Position numbers and translations under genes: made by a program. From Bacteroidota bacterium (GTDB taxonomy: Bacteria > Bacteroidota > Bacteroidia > Chitinophagales > Chitinophagaceae): 64,000 nucleotides of DNA. Every line of letters starts with the position of its first letter. Within the stretch, counting starts at the first letter, position 1. Below, in pieces: positions 35,148 to 45,007 of the stretch. The stretch covers positions 248,001 through 312,000 of the forward strand of contig VGFQ01000001.1 in NCBI GenBank assembly GCA_016868815.1. The letters run 5' to 3'. The notes under the pieces were generated by a model. It was given only the letters and a program-made list of their open reading frames with translations, searched no databases and was not told where the DNA came from.

Positions 35148-36329
35148 ATGAAACGGATTGCAAGGATTAGTTTTTTTATCTGCATGCTATCACCCTTCCT
35201 GGCCAAGGCACAGGAAGGATTCACCGTAAATATTCGACTCAAAGGACTGGGAACGAACGGTATTCGCATCTATCACCTAGTCAACGGTAAGACAAAGCTC
35301 GACACCTTGAAGCCTTTCTTGAAAGATAGGATCGTCTGGAAAGGAAGAACACCCGAGCCCCAGATCGCCCGCATAGAAGTGCTCGATACCACCCAGTACC
35401 TCTACCTCGGAAAGGCGGTCTTGATGCCTCCACAGCTATCCTTCATGCTTACCAACTGCGTCATCGACATCGAAGGTACAACGACGGAGGCCTATTCCGC
35501 AAAAGTCAGCAGCAGAGACCCTGATGTACAAGCATATGAGTGGTTCCATCGCAGCGACGTTCCATTAATGACCGAATCCTGGTCATTGCAGCGAGAAATG
35601 AACCTGAAGATGAAAAACACAGATACCTTAGGAATAGGCTCCATCAAAGACAGGATAAACCTCTTGCGAAAGAAGAATCAGTCTTTGAGGAGCGCCTTCA
35701 TAGATAAACATCCGGATGCCTTTGCCAGTCTATGCATGCTTCAAAACATGGGTCTCATCTTCACAAATGAGCAGATGTCCGCCAAGTTCAATGGCCTTGA
35801 TCAACGTCTGCGCACTTCCGCCACAGGTCTAATCGTCGAGCAGCGCATCGAAAGCAATCGCAATACGGCTGCGGGAAAGCCCGTGATCCCATTTCGACAG
35901 GAGGGAATCGATGGGCAGATGATTGATGTAAATGCCCTAGCCGGCAAAGTGGTGCTCATTGATTTCTGGGGAAGCTGGTGCGTGCCCTGTAGAAAAAGCC
36001 ATCCCTCCATGAAGGAGCTTTATGCCGCATACAAGGACCGGGGGTTTGAGATCATTGGTATTGCAAACGAGGTTGCGGGAGGTCCTAAACCCAGAGATAC
36101 ACAACAAAGAAACTGGCACAAGGCAATAGAGGATGACGGAATTCCTTGGAAGCATATCCTGTATGACCCAGATCTCTCCGACCTGGTCAAAGCCTACGAC
36201 ATAGGCGCTTACCCCACCAAGTTCCTGGTCGGAAGTGACGGCAGGTTTATCATGCGGATCCTGGGACAATCCGAACAGAACCATGAACTCTTGAAAAAAA
36301 AGCTCGAGGAACTACTTCCTCCGAGATAA
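35148..36329 (+). CDS. Exported TlpA-family thioredoxin protein
   Basis: The 393-residue protein has a signal peptide (cleavage near KAQ, residue 22) and no lipobox. The N-terminal region (24-130) resembles the DUF4369 beta domain common in Bacteroidota, a helical middle follows, and the C-terminal thioredoxin fold has WCVPC (Cys278, Cys281) and a cis-proline context AYPTKFLV. It probably reduces or isomerises disulfides in the periplasm. Sample stretches have only 42-45 percent GC, clearly below the flanking genes, which could mean recent transfer or weak selection. It follows susCD on the same strand but beyond a terminator. Confidence 0.85.
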   Translation: MKRIARISFFICMLSPFLAKAQEGFTVNIRLKGLGTNGIRIYHLVNGKTKLDTLKPFLKDRIVWKGRTPEPQIARIEVLDTTQYLYLGKAVLMPPQLSFMLTNCVIDIEGTTTEAYSAKVSSRDPDVQAYEWFHRSDVPLMTESWSLQREMNLKMKNTDTLGIGSIKDRINLLRKKNQSLRSAFIDKHPDAFASLCMLQNMGLIFTNEQMSAKFNGLDQRLRTSATGLIVEQRIESNRNTAAGKPVIPFRQEGIDGQMIDVNALAGKVVLIDFWGSWCVPCRKSHPSMKELYAAYKDRGFEIIGIANEVAGGPKPRDTQQRNWHKAIEDDGIPWKHILYDPDLSDLVKAYDIGAYPTKFLVGSDGRFIMRILGQSEQNHELLKKKLEELLPPR

Positions 36330-36523
36330 AGACTGGTCCAATACATTCAATCGTTGACCACAAAATCCTCAAAATTGACAGTTCATGAGGTCTCTTAACA
36401 GAATTCCCTCCATCTCTTCTATGGTCCTTGAAGACCGTATAAAGCCCTCGTGGATAAAGTAAGCAGATTCTCTGCTCCTTTTTGCCATTCGTAACCAATA
36501 AAGTCCTGCTCCGCCAAATAGAT
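36330..36523. other. Intergenic gap between convergent genes
   Basis: There are 194 bases between the stops of the TlpA-like gene and yifB. I see no gene, hairpin-plus-T terminator or repeat. The GC content falls relative to the flanks. Confidence 0.4.
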
Positions 36524-38071
36524 TCATTTCCCCCAGCTGTCGCGGTCCAGGCTGCGGAACTGGATGGCTTCTGCCACATGCTCGGTACGGATGACAGATG
36601 ATGCCGCCAGATCTGCAATGGTCCGGGAGACTTTCAGGATCCTGTCATAGGCCCTGGCAGAAAGGTTCAACCGCTCCATCGCCTTCTTGAGCAGTTGGCC
36701 ACTGGCCTCGTCCAGGGCGCATACCTCCCGCAGGCGGCGATGGCCCATCTGAGCATTGGCAAAGATGCCGCCCTGCTCGCGGAACCGCTCCGCCTGCCAC
36801 TGGCGGGCCCTGACCACACGTTCGCGGATGTGGGCAGAAGACTCTGCAGCCATGGTAGAGGATAATTCAGAAAACGCCACGGGCGTGACTTCCACATGCA
36901 GGTCTATGCGATCCAACAAAGGGCCAGAAATGCGATGTAAGTATTTCTGCACCGCCCCCGGCGGACAGCTGCATACCTTTTCAGGATGATTGTAATACCC
37001 GCAGGGGCAAGGGTTCATCGATGCCACCAGCATGAAGGAGGCTGGAAAATCGACAGCGATCCGCGCCCGACTGATGGTGACTTTCCGCTCCTCCATCGGC
37101 TGCCGCATCCCCTCCAGCACACTGCGCTTGAACTCTGGCAACTCATCCAGGAAAAGGACGCCGTGATGTGCCAGCGAGATCTCACCTGGCTGAGGCTGGC
37201 TGCCCCCACCAACCAACGCCACATCGCTGATGGTATGATGCGGAGAACGAAAAGGCCGCTTCGACACCAGCATCGAATGCTCCGGCAGCTTGCCCGCCAC
37301 ACTGTGAATCTTTGTCGTCTCCAGCGCTTCCTGCAACGTCAGGGGTGGCAGGATGGTCGGCAACCGCTTAGCCAGCATCGTCTTCCCGGCACCAGGTGGA
37401 CCGATCAAAATGGCATTGTGGCCACCGGCAGCCGCTATCTCCAGCGCCCTTTTAATGTGCTCCTGCCCCTTCACTTCCGCAAAATCCGTATCAAAGACCG
37501 TCTGCTGCTGCAAGAACTCCGTATGCACATCCACCTCCACGGGCTGCAGCGACTGCCCCTTGCTCGCGAAAAAATCCAGCACCTCCCGGATATGCCGCAC
37601 CCCAAATACATCCAGCTGACCGACCATGCCCGCTTCCTTTGCATTGGCGAGAGGCAGGATCAACCCCCGAAAACCGTCGTTCCGCGCCTGGATGGCGATC
37701 GGCAGAGCCCCCTTGATGGGACGGACCTCTCCTTCCAGACTTAACTCCCCCATCAACAGGTAGTCGCCCAGCCGCTCCCAGCCCCGCATCTGCTCAGAAG
37801 CCCCCAACACGCCCATCGCTATTGGTAAGTCAAAGGCCGTCCCACTCTTCCGCACATCAGCCGGAGCCAGGTTCACCACAATCTTCGTACGTGGCATCTC
37901 ACAGCCATTCGACTTGATCGCAGCCTCAATCCGATGCATGCTCTCCTTGACGGCACTGTCCGGCAAACCGACAATGTAATACTCCTTGCCCTGCGCATCC
38001 CAGTTCACCTCCACCGTGATCGTCATCGCCTCCACACCAAAAACTGCACTGCCAAACGATTTGACAAACAT
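36524..38071 (-). CDS. comM: YifB/ComM-family Mg-chelatase-like AAA+ ATPase
   Basis: The 515-residue protein has an N-terminal ChlI-type domain (MFVKSFGSAVFGVEAMTI...VNLAPADVRKSGTAFDLPIA), a central AAA+ module with Walker A GPPGAGKT near 218-225 and Walker B LFLDELPEF near 297-305, and a C-terminal helical domain (RLNLSARAYDRILKVSRTIADL). In Vibrio, ComM is a helicase that extends recombination during natural transformation; the role in Bacteroidota is not settled. Length and motifs are complete. Confidence 0.92.
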   Translation of the reverse strand: MFVKSFGSAVFGVEAMTITVEVNWDAQGKEYYIVGLPDSAVKESMHRIEAAIKSNGCEMPRTKIVVNLAPADVRKSGTAFDLPIAMGVLGASEQMRGWERLGDYLLMGELSLEGEVRPIKGALPIAIQARNDGFRGLILPLANAKEAGMVGQLDVFGVRHIREVLDFFASKGQSLQPVEVDVHTEFLQQQTVFDTDFAEVKGQEHIKRALEIAAAGGHNAILIGPPGAGKTMLAKRLPTILPPLTLQEALETTKIHSVAGKLPEHSMLVSKRPFRSPHHTISDVALVGGGSQPQPGEISLAHHGVLFLDELPEFKRSVLEGMRQPMEERKVTISRARIAVDFPASFMLVASMNPCPCGYYNHPEKVCSCPPGAVQKYLHRISGPLLDRIDLHVEVTPVAFSELSSTMAAESSAHIRERVVRARQWQAERFREQGGIFANAQMGHRRLREVCALDEASGQLLKKAMERLNLSARAYDRILKVSRTIADLAASSVIRTEHVAEAIQFRSLDRDSWGK

Positions 38072-38198
38072 GACATGAAAGTACCCTCAGGAGCAAGGGT
38101 GTCCCGCGTACTTGAGAACGTCCTACCAGCGTATTAAAGCAAGATGAAGGGGAGAAAAAAACATCCAAGAAAAGGAAAGCCTTCCTAGCCCCTTGACA

Positions 38199-38891
38199 TC
38201 AGGAGACTTGCGCCTCATCGCTCACACGGGAATTGGTCTCCACCGTGGGATGAGCCTCCGGGCCCAGCTCCTTCATGAACCGCTCCTGGAATACCAATAG
38301 GAGGATGACTCCCGTCGTGATGGAAGCATCTGCAATATTGAAGACAGGACGGAAGAATTCAAACGACTCCCCACCCCAGAATGGCACCCAGTCAGGATAC
38401 CTCGCATCGGTAATGATTGGAAAATAGAGCATGTCGACCACCTTGCCATGCAGCCAGGAGGCATAGCCGCCGCCAAAGCCCTCCTGCAGGAACAGACGCG
38501 CCCGGTTCAAGGAGAATGGATCGCTACCCTCGAAGGCAACGCCATAGCACAAACTATCAATCAGATTGCCGATGGCTCCCGCATAGATCAAAGTAGCACA
38601 GACCATAAAGCCCGTATGGTAGCGCTTCTGCGAGATGCGTACCAGGTAGATGGTGCCAGCCACGACGGCGGCCAGGCGAAACAGCGTCAGGGCCAGCTTA
38701 CCCCAGTCGCCACCCAGCTTCCAGCCATAAGCCATGCCCTCGTTCTCGATGAAATGCAGCCGCATCCAGGGAATCGAGGAGAACAATAGATGCTCCTCTC
38801 CCAGGTGAAAGTGCGTTTTGACATACACTTTGAGGGCCTGGTCGGCCATGAGGATCAGAAAGGTCGTCAGGAAGAGATGCTTCAGCTTCAA
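38199..38891 (-). CDS. lspA: Lipoprotein signal peptidase (signal peptidase II)
   Basis: The protease cleaves the signal peptides of prolipoproteins in the inner membrane. The catalytic aspartates are in GAIGNLIDSLCYG and FNIADASITTG, with NEGMAYG upstream. The frame has no ATG before the first helix. I chose TTG at 38889-38891, giving MKLKHLFLTT and 230 residues, because a TATATTTG promoter box overlaps the only other candidate TTG (38912). The C-terminus is a hydrophilic tail of about 25 residues. It follows murF-alr by 48 bases. Confidence 0.88.
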   Translation of the reverse strand: MKLKHLFLTTFLILMADQALKVYVKTHFHLGEEHLLFSSIPWMRLHFIENEGMAYGWKLGGDWGKLALTLFRLAAVVAGTIYLVRISQKRYHTGFMVCATLIYAGAIGNLIDSLCYGVAFEGSDPFSLNRARLFLQEGFGGGYASWLHGKVVDMLYFPIITDARYPDWVPFWGGESFEFFRPVFNIADASITTGVILLLVFQERFMKELGPEAHPTVETNSRVSDEAQVS

Positions 38892-38909
38892 ATGGCAGGG
38901 TTGACTACA

Positions 38910-38917
38910 CAAATATA
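38910..38917 (-). promoter_or_regulatory. Candidate -7 box for lspA (TATATTTG)
   Basis: The minus strand reads TATATTTG, an exact TAnnTTTG match in the short gap between murF-alr and lspA. A TTG lies about 15 bases further upstream as a weak -33 element. If used, lspA can be transcribed separately and its start must be the TTG at 38891. Confidence 0.4.
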
Positions 38918-38938
38918 TTCAAGATGCGGCTTCAACCC

Positions 38939-41437
38939 TTACTCCTCCAGGTAGACGCGCCGCACACGGGGAGAGATGCCCGTCAGCAGCTCATAGGGAA
39001 TGGTGCCGGCCCGGACGGCCATGTCAGTGACGGGGTACGCCCCGCCAAAGACGATCGCCTTGGCACCAGCCTGTATGTCGGGGCAGTCCGATACATCGAC
39101 CATGGTCATATCCATGCAGACCTGCCCCACCACTGGACAGGGCGTCCCTGCTATCCATACCCTTCCCACCCCGTTGCCGAGGCTCCGCGGAAAGCCATCG
39201 GCATATCCAATGCGGAGGGTGGCAATCCGCCGCTCCCGGTCCAACACAGTCTGACGGCCATAGCCGATCGACTCGCCGGAGGGCACCGACCGCACCTGCG
39301 CCACCGTCGTCGTAAGTGTCAGTGCATGACGCAGACCCACCGCCTTTGAAACTGCCGCGTCGATACCGTAGAGTCCAATCCCTATTCGTACCATTTCGAA
39401 CTGCAGCCCGGGATGGCGGCGAATCCCAGCCGTATTGGAGAGATGCCGTAAAAAATCATAGCCTAGCGCCTCCTTCAGGCGGTCGCAAGCCGAGACAAAC
39501 TGCTCGGCCTGTTGACGGGTGAACGCATCATGAGTGGCATCCTCCGCTGCCGCCAGATGGCTGAAGGCCGTCACGACACGAAAGCGGCCACTGCCCGACA
39601 GAAACTGGCCCAACTCCTCACAGTCGGTCGCGGCAAACCCCAGCCGGTGCATGCCCGTCTCCAGCTTCACATGCACCGGATAACCTTGAAGGCCTTCCGA
39701 CTGTAGATGCTGGTCGAATGCATGAAGCCCTTCCAGAGAGTAGATCTCAGGTTGCAAGTCGTAGTCCGTTAAGAGCCGGAATGAGGCCGGCTCCGGATTC
39801 ATCACCAAAATGGGCATGCGAATGCCGGCCCGCCGCAACTCGGCCCCCTCGTCAGTATAGGCTACCGCCAGCCAATCGACCCGATGGAACTGCAGCAGGC
39901 TGGCCACCTCAAAAGCACCGGCACCGTAAGAGAAAGCCTTCACCATCGCCATCAGACGGACACCGGGGGAAAGTAAGCGACGATGCGCTCGTAGGTTGTG
40001 GGCGATGGCCGACAGGTCGATCTCCAATACCGTCTGATGGGCCCTCGACTCCAGCCGCTCGGCAATGCGCTCAAAGCCAAAGCTGCGGGCCCCCTTGAGC
40101 AAGACCGCTTCATCCCGAAACGGCAGCAGATGGAACTGCTCCAGGAAAATAGTCGTATCAGGATAAAAACTCAGACGCGCGACGGCCCCCTCAAAAATGG
40201 ACGCCTGCGCCGTCAGCTCAGGACCGATGCCGAGGAGCCGGGTCACACCGCTCCGCATCAGCTCAGCTGCCACTTCGCGGTATAACTGCTCGGGGGGAAG
40301 ACCACTCTGCAGGATGTCCGAGAGAATGACTGTCATCTGCTCGCCCCGGCGCTGCCGCATCAGAAAGTCCAGCGCCAGTCGCAGAGAGCTCAGGTCAGCG
40401 CTGTAGCTGTCATCTACCAGTACACATCCATGGATGGCTTCCCGAAGAGCCAGGCGCATAGATAGGGAAGACAAGAATGCCATGCGTTCCTGGATGGCAT
40501 CATCCGGTGTCTTTAGGTGCAGCATCATCATCCAGGCATGCATGGCATTCTCCAGCGAGGCCGCATCGATGAAAGGAATGCGCAGTCGGCGGAGCACGCC
40601 CGCATAGATGGCCTCGACCTCTGTAGACGACCCTCCAATGCTGCAGCCAACGACGCGCAGGCAAGCCTCCGAAGACGCTCCCCAGCTGAGGGGCACAGGG
40701 GCATTGCACGGATTGGCATCTGCCGCCTCCTGGACGGCTTGGCAGACAAAAGTGTGTTCCGTGCAAAAAACCAGGTACCGGCAGCGGCGAAACAACTGAT
40801 ACTTCTCGCGGGCCTTAGCTGTCTTGTCTAGAAAGCCTTCATCGTGCGCATCCAAGAGATTGGTGAAGATTCCAATGTCTGGACGAATGATCGGCTCCAG
40901 GCGCTCCATCTCCCCCGGCAATGAGATGCCCGCCTCGAAAATCGCGAGCTCATCCTCCGGCCCCATCTGCCAGACACTCAGCGGGACGCCTATCTGAGAA
41001 TTATAGCTCTTCGGACTTCGCACGATGCGGACAGCCGGCGACAATAGTTGGTGCAGCCATTCCTTGACAATGGTTTTGCCATTGCTGCCCGTGATGCCGA
41101 TCACAGGGTAATGGTAGTCAGAACGGTGCGCCGCCGCCAGTGACTGCAGCGCCCGCAATGGATCTTCTGCACTAATGATGCAGGCCCCTGGCATAGCCGA
41201 ATGCTCAGCACCCCGAGGCAGCACAAAACAACGGAGGCCCCGCTGATAGAGTTCCTCCACATACAGCATGCCGGTGCCCAAGGCAAAAAAGACAGACGCC
41301 TCCGGATAGACCAGCTTGCGGCTGTCCGTCAACAGATAGCGAATATGCAGTTCCCGCCCAGGCCACTGAGAGACGCTGCCACCGGTCCGCATCGCGAGCA
41401 GATCGGGCGTGTAACTAACCCCTACCTGCCTATGCAT
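38939..41437 (-). CDS. murF-alr: Bifunctional MurF ligase/alanine racemase
   Basis: The 832-residue fusion links two steps of peptidoglycan precursor synthesis. Residues 1-450 are the ATP-dependent ligase that adds D-Ala-D-Ala to UDP-MurNAc-tripeptide (GITGSNGKT at 114-122, VDDSYSADLSSL near 341-352). Residues 465-832 are a PLP-dependent alanine racemase with Lys500 in MVKAFSYG and the catalytic tyrosine in SIGYGR. This fusion is usual in Bacteroidota. Its ATG overlaps the stop region of terC by 8 bases, indicating an operon. Confidence 0.93.
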   Translation of the reverse strand: MHRQVGVSYTPDLLAMRTGGSVSQWPGRELHIRYLLTDSRKLVYPEASVFFALGTGMLYVEELYQRGLRCFVLPRGAEHSAMPGACIISAEDPLRALQSLAAAHRSDYHYPVIGITGSNGKTIVKEWLHQLLSPAVRIVRSPKSYNSQIGVPLSVWQMGPEDELAIFEAGISLPGEMERLEPIIRPDIGIFTNLLDAHDEGFLDKTAKAREKYQLFRRCRYLVFCTEHTFVCQAVQEAADANPCNAPVPLSWGASSEACLRVVGCSIGGSSTEVEAIYAGVLRRLRIPFIDAASLENAMHAWMMMLHLKTPDDAIQERMAFLSSLSMRLALREAIHGCVLVDDSYSADLSSLRLALDFLMRQRRGEQMTVILSDILQSGLPPEQLYREVAAELMRSGVTRLLGIGPELTAQASIFEGAVARLSFYPDTTIFLEQFHLLPFRDEAVLLKGARSFGFERIAERLESRAHQTVLEIDLSAIAHNLRAHRRLLSPGVRLMAMVKAFSYGAGAFEVASLLQFHRVDWLAVAYTDEGAELRRAGIRMPILVMNPEPASFRLLTDYDLQPEIYSLEGLHAFDQHLQSEGLQGYPVHVKLETGMHRLGFAATDCEELGQFLSGSGRFRVVTAFSHLAAAEDATHDAFTRQQAEQFVSACDRLKEALGYDFLRHLSNTAGIRRHPGLQFEMVRIGIGLYGIDAAVSKAVGLRHALTLTTTVAQVRSVPSGESIGYGRQTVLDRERRIATLRIGYADGFPRSLGNGVGRVWIAGTPCPVVGQVCMDMTMVDVSDCPDIQAGAKAIVFGGAYPVTDMAVRAGTIPYELLTGISPRVRRVYLEE

Positions 41438-42410
41438 CCTCTTCGATGATGTTTCTGACAGCCCGTTTACGGCGGTGATAGATCGAATAGAGGACCGATG
41501 CCCCGAGACAGGTAACTATGACGGCCAAGGAGCTGAGGATGTCGATGCGGATACCGAAGTACTCTACCAGCATCTTCACCCCAATGAAGGCAAGCACCAC
41601 GGCAATCCCCTGCTGGAGGTAGTCGAACTGGTCGACGGCACCGCGAAGCAGAAAGAAGAGCGACCGCAACCCGAGGATAGCAAAGATGTTGGAAGAGTAG
41701 ATGATGAGCCGGTCATCGTCCGTGAACGGAGACCGGGCATCGTCGCGTACCAACGATACCACCGTGGGGATCGAGTCGAGCGCAAAGGCCAGGTCGACAG
41801 CAGCCAGCATTACCACCACCACCGATAAGGTTGTGAAATAGGCCTTGCCATGGTGAATGACCATATAGCGGCCCTTGGGCTCTACCTCGAGCAGCCGCAG
41901 ATACTTCTTCATGAAACGGTATACACGCGTATCGCCGGGGTTGAACTCTGCCTCATCGTTTTGGAAGAAAAGCTTGTAACCGGTGTACAACAGAAAGGCT
42001 CCGAATACATACAAAATCCAATGAAACCTTTCGATCAACCCGATGCCCAAGGCGATGAAGGCGATGCGAAAGAGGATGGCGAGGATGATGCCCACCAGCA
42101 GCGCGCGGCCTGCATCGGTCTCTTCGACGTTGAAATACGTGAAGATGATGATGAATACGAAAATGTTGTCAACGCTGAGCGACCATTCCATGAGATAGGC
42201 CGTGAAGAACTTGGTCGCCGTCAGGGCCGACTTCTCAAACCATAAAAAAGCACAGAACCCCAAAGAAAGAACGACCCAGAACAAAGTCTGATAGATGGCT
42301 TTGCGCATCGTCATCCGGCTACGGCTCCGGTTGATGAGGCCAAGGTCGAATAGCAGGGCAAGGAGGAGGAGAACACCAAAAGTCAAAAAACTAACCTGGT
42401 CGGGATTCAT
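41430..42410 (-). CDS. TerC/Alx-family integral membrane protein
   Basis: The 326-residue protein has about nine hydrophobic helices and the TerC signatures MEWSLSVDNIFVF and DLAFALDSIPTV, each with acidic residues inside a helix. Members have been linked to manganese export and metal loading of exported enzymes. It lies between gldG (58 bases upstream) and murF-alr (8-base overlap) on the same strand. Substrate metal is inferred from family work only. Confidence 0.9.
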   Translation of the reverse strand: MNPDQVSFLTFGVLLLLALLFDLGLINRSRSRMTMRKAIYQTLFWVVLSLGFCAFLWFEKSALTATKFFTAYLMEWSLSVDNIFVFIIIFTYFNVEETDAGRALLVGIILAILFRIAFIALGIGLIERFHWILYVFGAFLLYTGYKLFFQNDEAEFNPGDTRVYRFMKKYLRLLEVEPKGRYMVIHHGKAYFTTLSVVVVMLAAVDLAFALDSIPTVVSLVRDDARSPFTDDDRLIIYSSNIFAILGLRSLFFLLRGAVDQFDYLQQGIAVVLAFIGVKMLVEYFGIRIDILSSLAVIVTCLGASVLYSIYHRRKRAVRNIIEEDA

Positions 42411-42468
42411 GGTAAAAATCGGCTTGAAAGAGCGTACAAAGATACTGTATCAAGCCATCCCCCTGGCG

Positions 42469-44184
42469 TCAGACACTATAGCGCTGGCGCCGCCAGTATT
42501 GGAAACACGCGATCAGCAGCGTGACGATGGCCATTGGACCCGCAAGGTTCATGATCTGCCAGAAGGCGCGTTCCTGCTCCACCCGCTCGCCGTCCAAGAG
42601 CCGCAAGCTGTAATCCTTGGCCCTCGCCTCCAGGATGCCTGACCCATCTGTCAGGTATTCCAAGCTGTTCAACAGAAACTCCCGGTTGGCATACGCCCGC
42701 CGGGTATACGCATTGGTGCCCATCGGAAGGGGACCCTCCTGCTGTGATACCGCATTGACCGCTAGGTCTCCATCCGACACGACGACCATCGCGCCCTCCC
42801 TGCTGGCCTCTTCCAGGAAGGGGCTGCGCAGGATCTGGGCCATCGAGTCTCTCACGGCCGCGGACAAGCGATGGGCAAAAAGCGAGCGGAAACGACCTTC
42901 CAGCAGGACCGCAACGGGAATGGCAGATCGGCGAAAATCATCGAGGTCCTCTTCCCGTCGGATGCTCTGCCATTCGACCCGGGCGGGCGTCTGCAGGGCA
43001 CGGGCGTTTTCAGAGGTCGATAGGAGGATGGTCTTGCTTATACCTGGGGCGGCAACCGTATCAATCGACTGCGGGAATTGAGCTACGACATAATCCAGAT
43101 TCTTGGCGATGGGATGGCTACCGGTATGCCGAAGGAGGGGAAAATAAGGCCAGGGCAACACTTGTATCTGAGGCTTGTCGCCGATGTTGCCAATGACCGA
43201 AGGCACCCCGTCGTTCTGGAGATCCTGCACCAGATCACGGTTTACGCGTACCCCGTAGCGGAACAACAGATCGTCCAACTCCAGGCCTGTATCAAAAGCG
43301 ATGAAGCTGCCCTCGCTCCGTTGCAGGCTGTCGAGGCTGGCAAAGAGATGGTCCAGCATCCAGACGATGCGTCCGCCACGCATCACATACTGGTCTAACT
43401 TCAGCTTCTGTGCCTCCGAGAAGCGCTGGGTGGGCTTTACTACACACAAAGCGGAGAAGGAGGAGGGGATATAGGCAACACTGTCAATCGGGAGGATCCG
43501 CAACGCATACCGCGGGCGCAAGGTGTTTTGAATGAGGTCATATACTCGGAGGTCCAGCGGCTCTCCGTTGCCTGTCAGATAGCCGATGACACGGAGCGAG
43601 TCTTCCGTGATCCGACGGATGGCATCTGCAAGGCGATATTCCAGCAAGGCCTCGGCATTGTTGAGGGAGGAGAGGCCAGACATCTCCTGGCCCTGTAAGA
43701 AGTCTACTCCCAACGTGCGACCCCGGTACTGCAGCACAGCGGCTGGGAAGACCAGAGTCTCCTCCGAGCCCTCCCCTTTGCGCGTCTGCGCTTTGACATT
43801 GGTCGGATGGATGCCCAAAGCCTGCAACGAGTCATACACATAGGCCTTCAACGAGTCAGGCATACCGGCAGCAGGCTTGGCTGATGTGTAGACGAGCCGG
43901 TCCGGGGCCAGGCTGCGCAGTTGCTCCAGCATGTCTTCTGCGGAGGTGGCAAGCTTCTGAAAGCCGGGTGGCATGTCGCCCTCGAGTAGGATGCTGACCT
44001 CTACCCGGTCTGGGAGTGCCCGGACCATCTCGCGGGTTGGCTCAGAGAGGGTAAAGCGTTTCTCCGCCGTGAGGTCTAGGCGGCCATGAAAGCGGGCAGC
44101 CAGCAGGTTCAGGGCCAGCAGGCCCGCCAAGACGAGGCCTCCGCCATAGCGCAGCTGCAGCAGCGTATGACGGATGGATGTCAT
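42469..44184 (-). CDS. gldG: Gliding-associated ABC transporter component GldG
   Basis: The 571-residue protein has an N-terminal membrane helix (GGGLVLAGLLALNLLAARF), a long extracytoplasmic region with RFTLSEPTREMVRALPD and VIGYLTGNGEPLDL typical of GldG/DUF4350-type proteins, and a C-terminal helix before RRQRYSV. It partners GldF. The ATG at 44182-44184 overlaps the gldF stop as ATGA, so the open frame extending 204 bases upstream is not used. GldFG with GldA affects gliding motility in Flavobacterium. Confidence 0.9.
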   Translation of the reverse strand: MTSIRHTLLQLRYGGGLVLAGLLALNLLAARFHGRLDLTAEKRFTLSEPTREMVRALPDRVEVSILLEGDMPPGFQKLATSAEDMLEQLRSLAPDRLVYTSAKPAAGMPDSLKAYVYDSLQALGIHPTNVKAQTRKGEGSEETLVFPAAVLQYRGRTLGVDFLQGQEMSGLSSLNNAEALLEYRLADAIRRITEDSLRVIGYLTGNGEPLDLRVYDLIQNTLRPRYALRILPIDSVAYIPSSFSALCVVKPTQRFSEAQKLKLDQYVMRGGRIVWMLDHLFASLDSLQRSEGSFIAFDTGLELDDLLFRYGVRVNRDLVQDLQNDGVPSVIGNIGDKPQIQVLPWPYFPLLRHTGSHPIAKNLDYVVAQFPQSIDTVAAPGISKTILLSTSENARALQTPARVEWQSIRREEDLDDFRRSAIPVAVLLEGRFRSLFAHRLSAAVRDSMAQILRSPFLEEASREGAMVVVSDGDLAVNAVSQQEGPLPMGTNAYTRRAYANREFLLNSLEYLTDGSGILEARAKDYSLRLLDGERVEQERAFWQIMNLAGPMAIVTLLIACFQYWRRQRYSV

Positions 44185-44900
44185 ATCCTCGATAGTTTCC
44201 GCGCAGAGAAATATAGAAAGCTTAGGGAAAGAGAGAGAAAATACATCATATCCCGGCTGTCGACAACGCCACGGCTCATGCTGCGATAGTGCGCTTCCAT
44301 GCCGAGCAGGTCTATATAGTACCCAACGCCCGCCGGCAGGAAAGACAGTGCCGACAGGGAGCCGAAGGCGTTGAAAAGCGTGAAACAAGCAAAGGCAGAC
44401 AAGAGGAAGGCAGCCAGTGCATTAGAAGTCAGGGCGCTGCAATAGGTGCCAATGGCTGCAAAAGAAGACGCCATAAGCAGCAGGCCAACATAAGAACCCG
44501 CTATGCCACCCCCGTCGATGTCACCGGTAGAGAGCCTCGACAAGGTGACCACATAGAGGGTGGTCGGAAGGATCGCAGCCACGACGACAAACATCGACGC
44601 CAGATATTTCCCCGCAATCAGAGAGGATAGGGATATGGGCCGGGTACGCAACAACTCCCAGGTACCCGAGCGGATCTCATCGGAAAAACTACGCATCGTG
44701 ATGGCAGGGATCAGCATCAGCAAAACCCAGGGTGACAAGTCGAAAAACCGCGACATGTCCGCATACCCGAACTCGAAAATACCCGTCTCCGGAAAGACGA
44801 ACAAAAACATACCATTCAACAGTAAAAACAAAAGAATGGAAAGATAGCCGGTGAGGCTTCCGAAAAACTGACGCAACTCCTTTGTGCAGACCGCCCACAT
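44181..44900 (-). CDS. gldF: Gliding-associated ABC transporter permease GldF
   Basis: The 239-residue ABC-2-type permease has six hydrophobic helices. The segment ITMRSFSDEIRSGTWELLRTRPIS (near 66-89) is characteristic of GldF. It is translationally coupled to gldG by a 4-base overlap and divergent from the T9SS cargo gene 107 bases away. The ATPase partner GldA is not in this window. Confidence 0.9.
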   Translation of the reverse strand: MWAVCTKELRQFFGSLTGYLSILLFLLLNGMFLFVFPETGIFEFGYADMSRFFDLSPWVLLMLIPAITMRSFSDEIRSGTWELLRTRPISLSSLIAGKYLASMFVVVAAILPTTLYVVTLSRLSTGDIDGGGIAGSYVGLLLMASSFAAIGTYCSALTSNALAAFLLSAFACFTLFNAFGSLSALSFLPAGVGYYIDLLGMEAHYRSMSRGVVDSRDMMYFLSLSLSFLYFSARKLSRI

Positions 44901-45007
44901 AGTTTACGAGATGCAAGATTACCCAAAAGACAGCGAAAACACGGGGAAAACGGGTGAAATGACCTTGGTGCAGGCCAAAACCCCCTGCAACTTGCAGACG
45001 AAAACGG

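Noticed and set aside
38165..38186. Terminator of lspA
   Set aside because: AGGAA/TTCCT stem is only five pairs and the T-run is interrupted.
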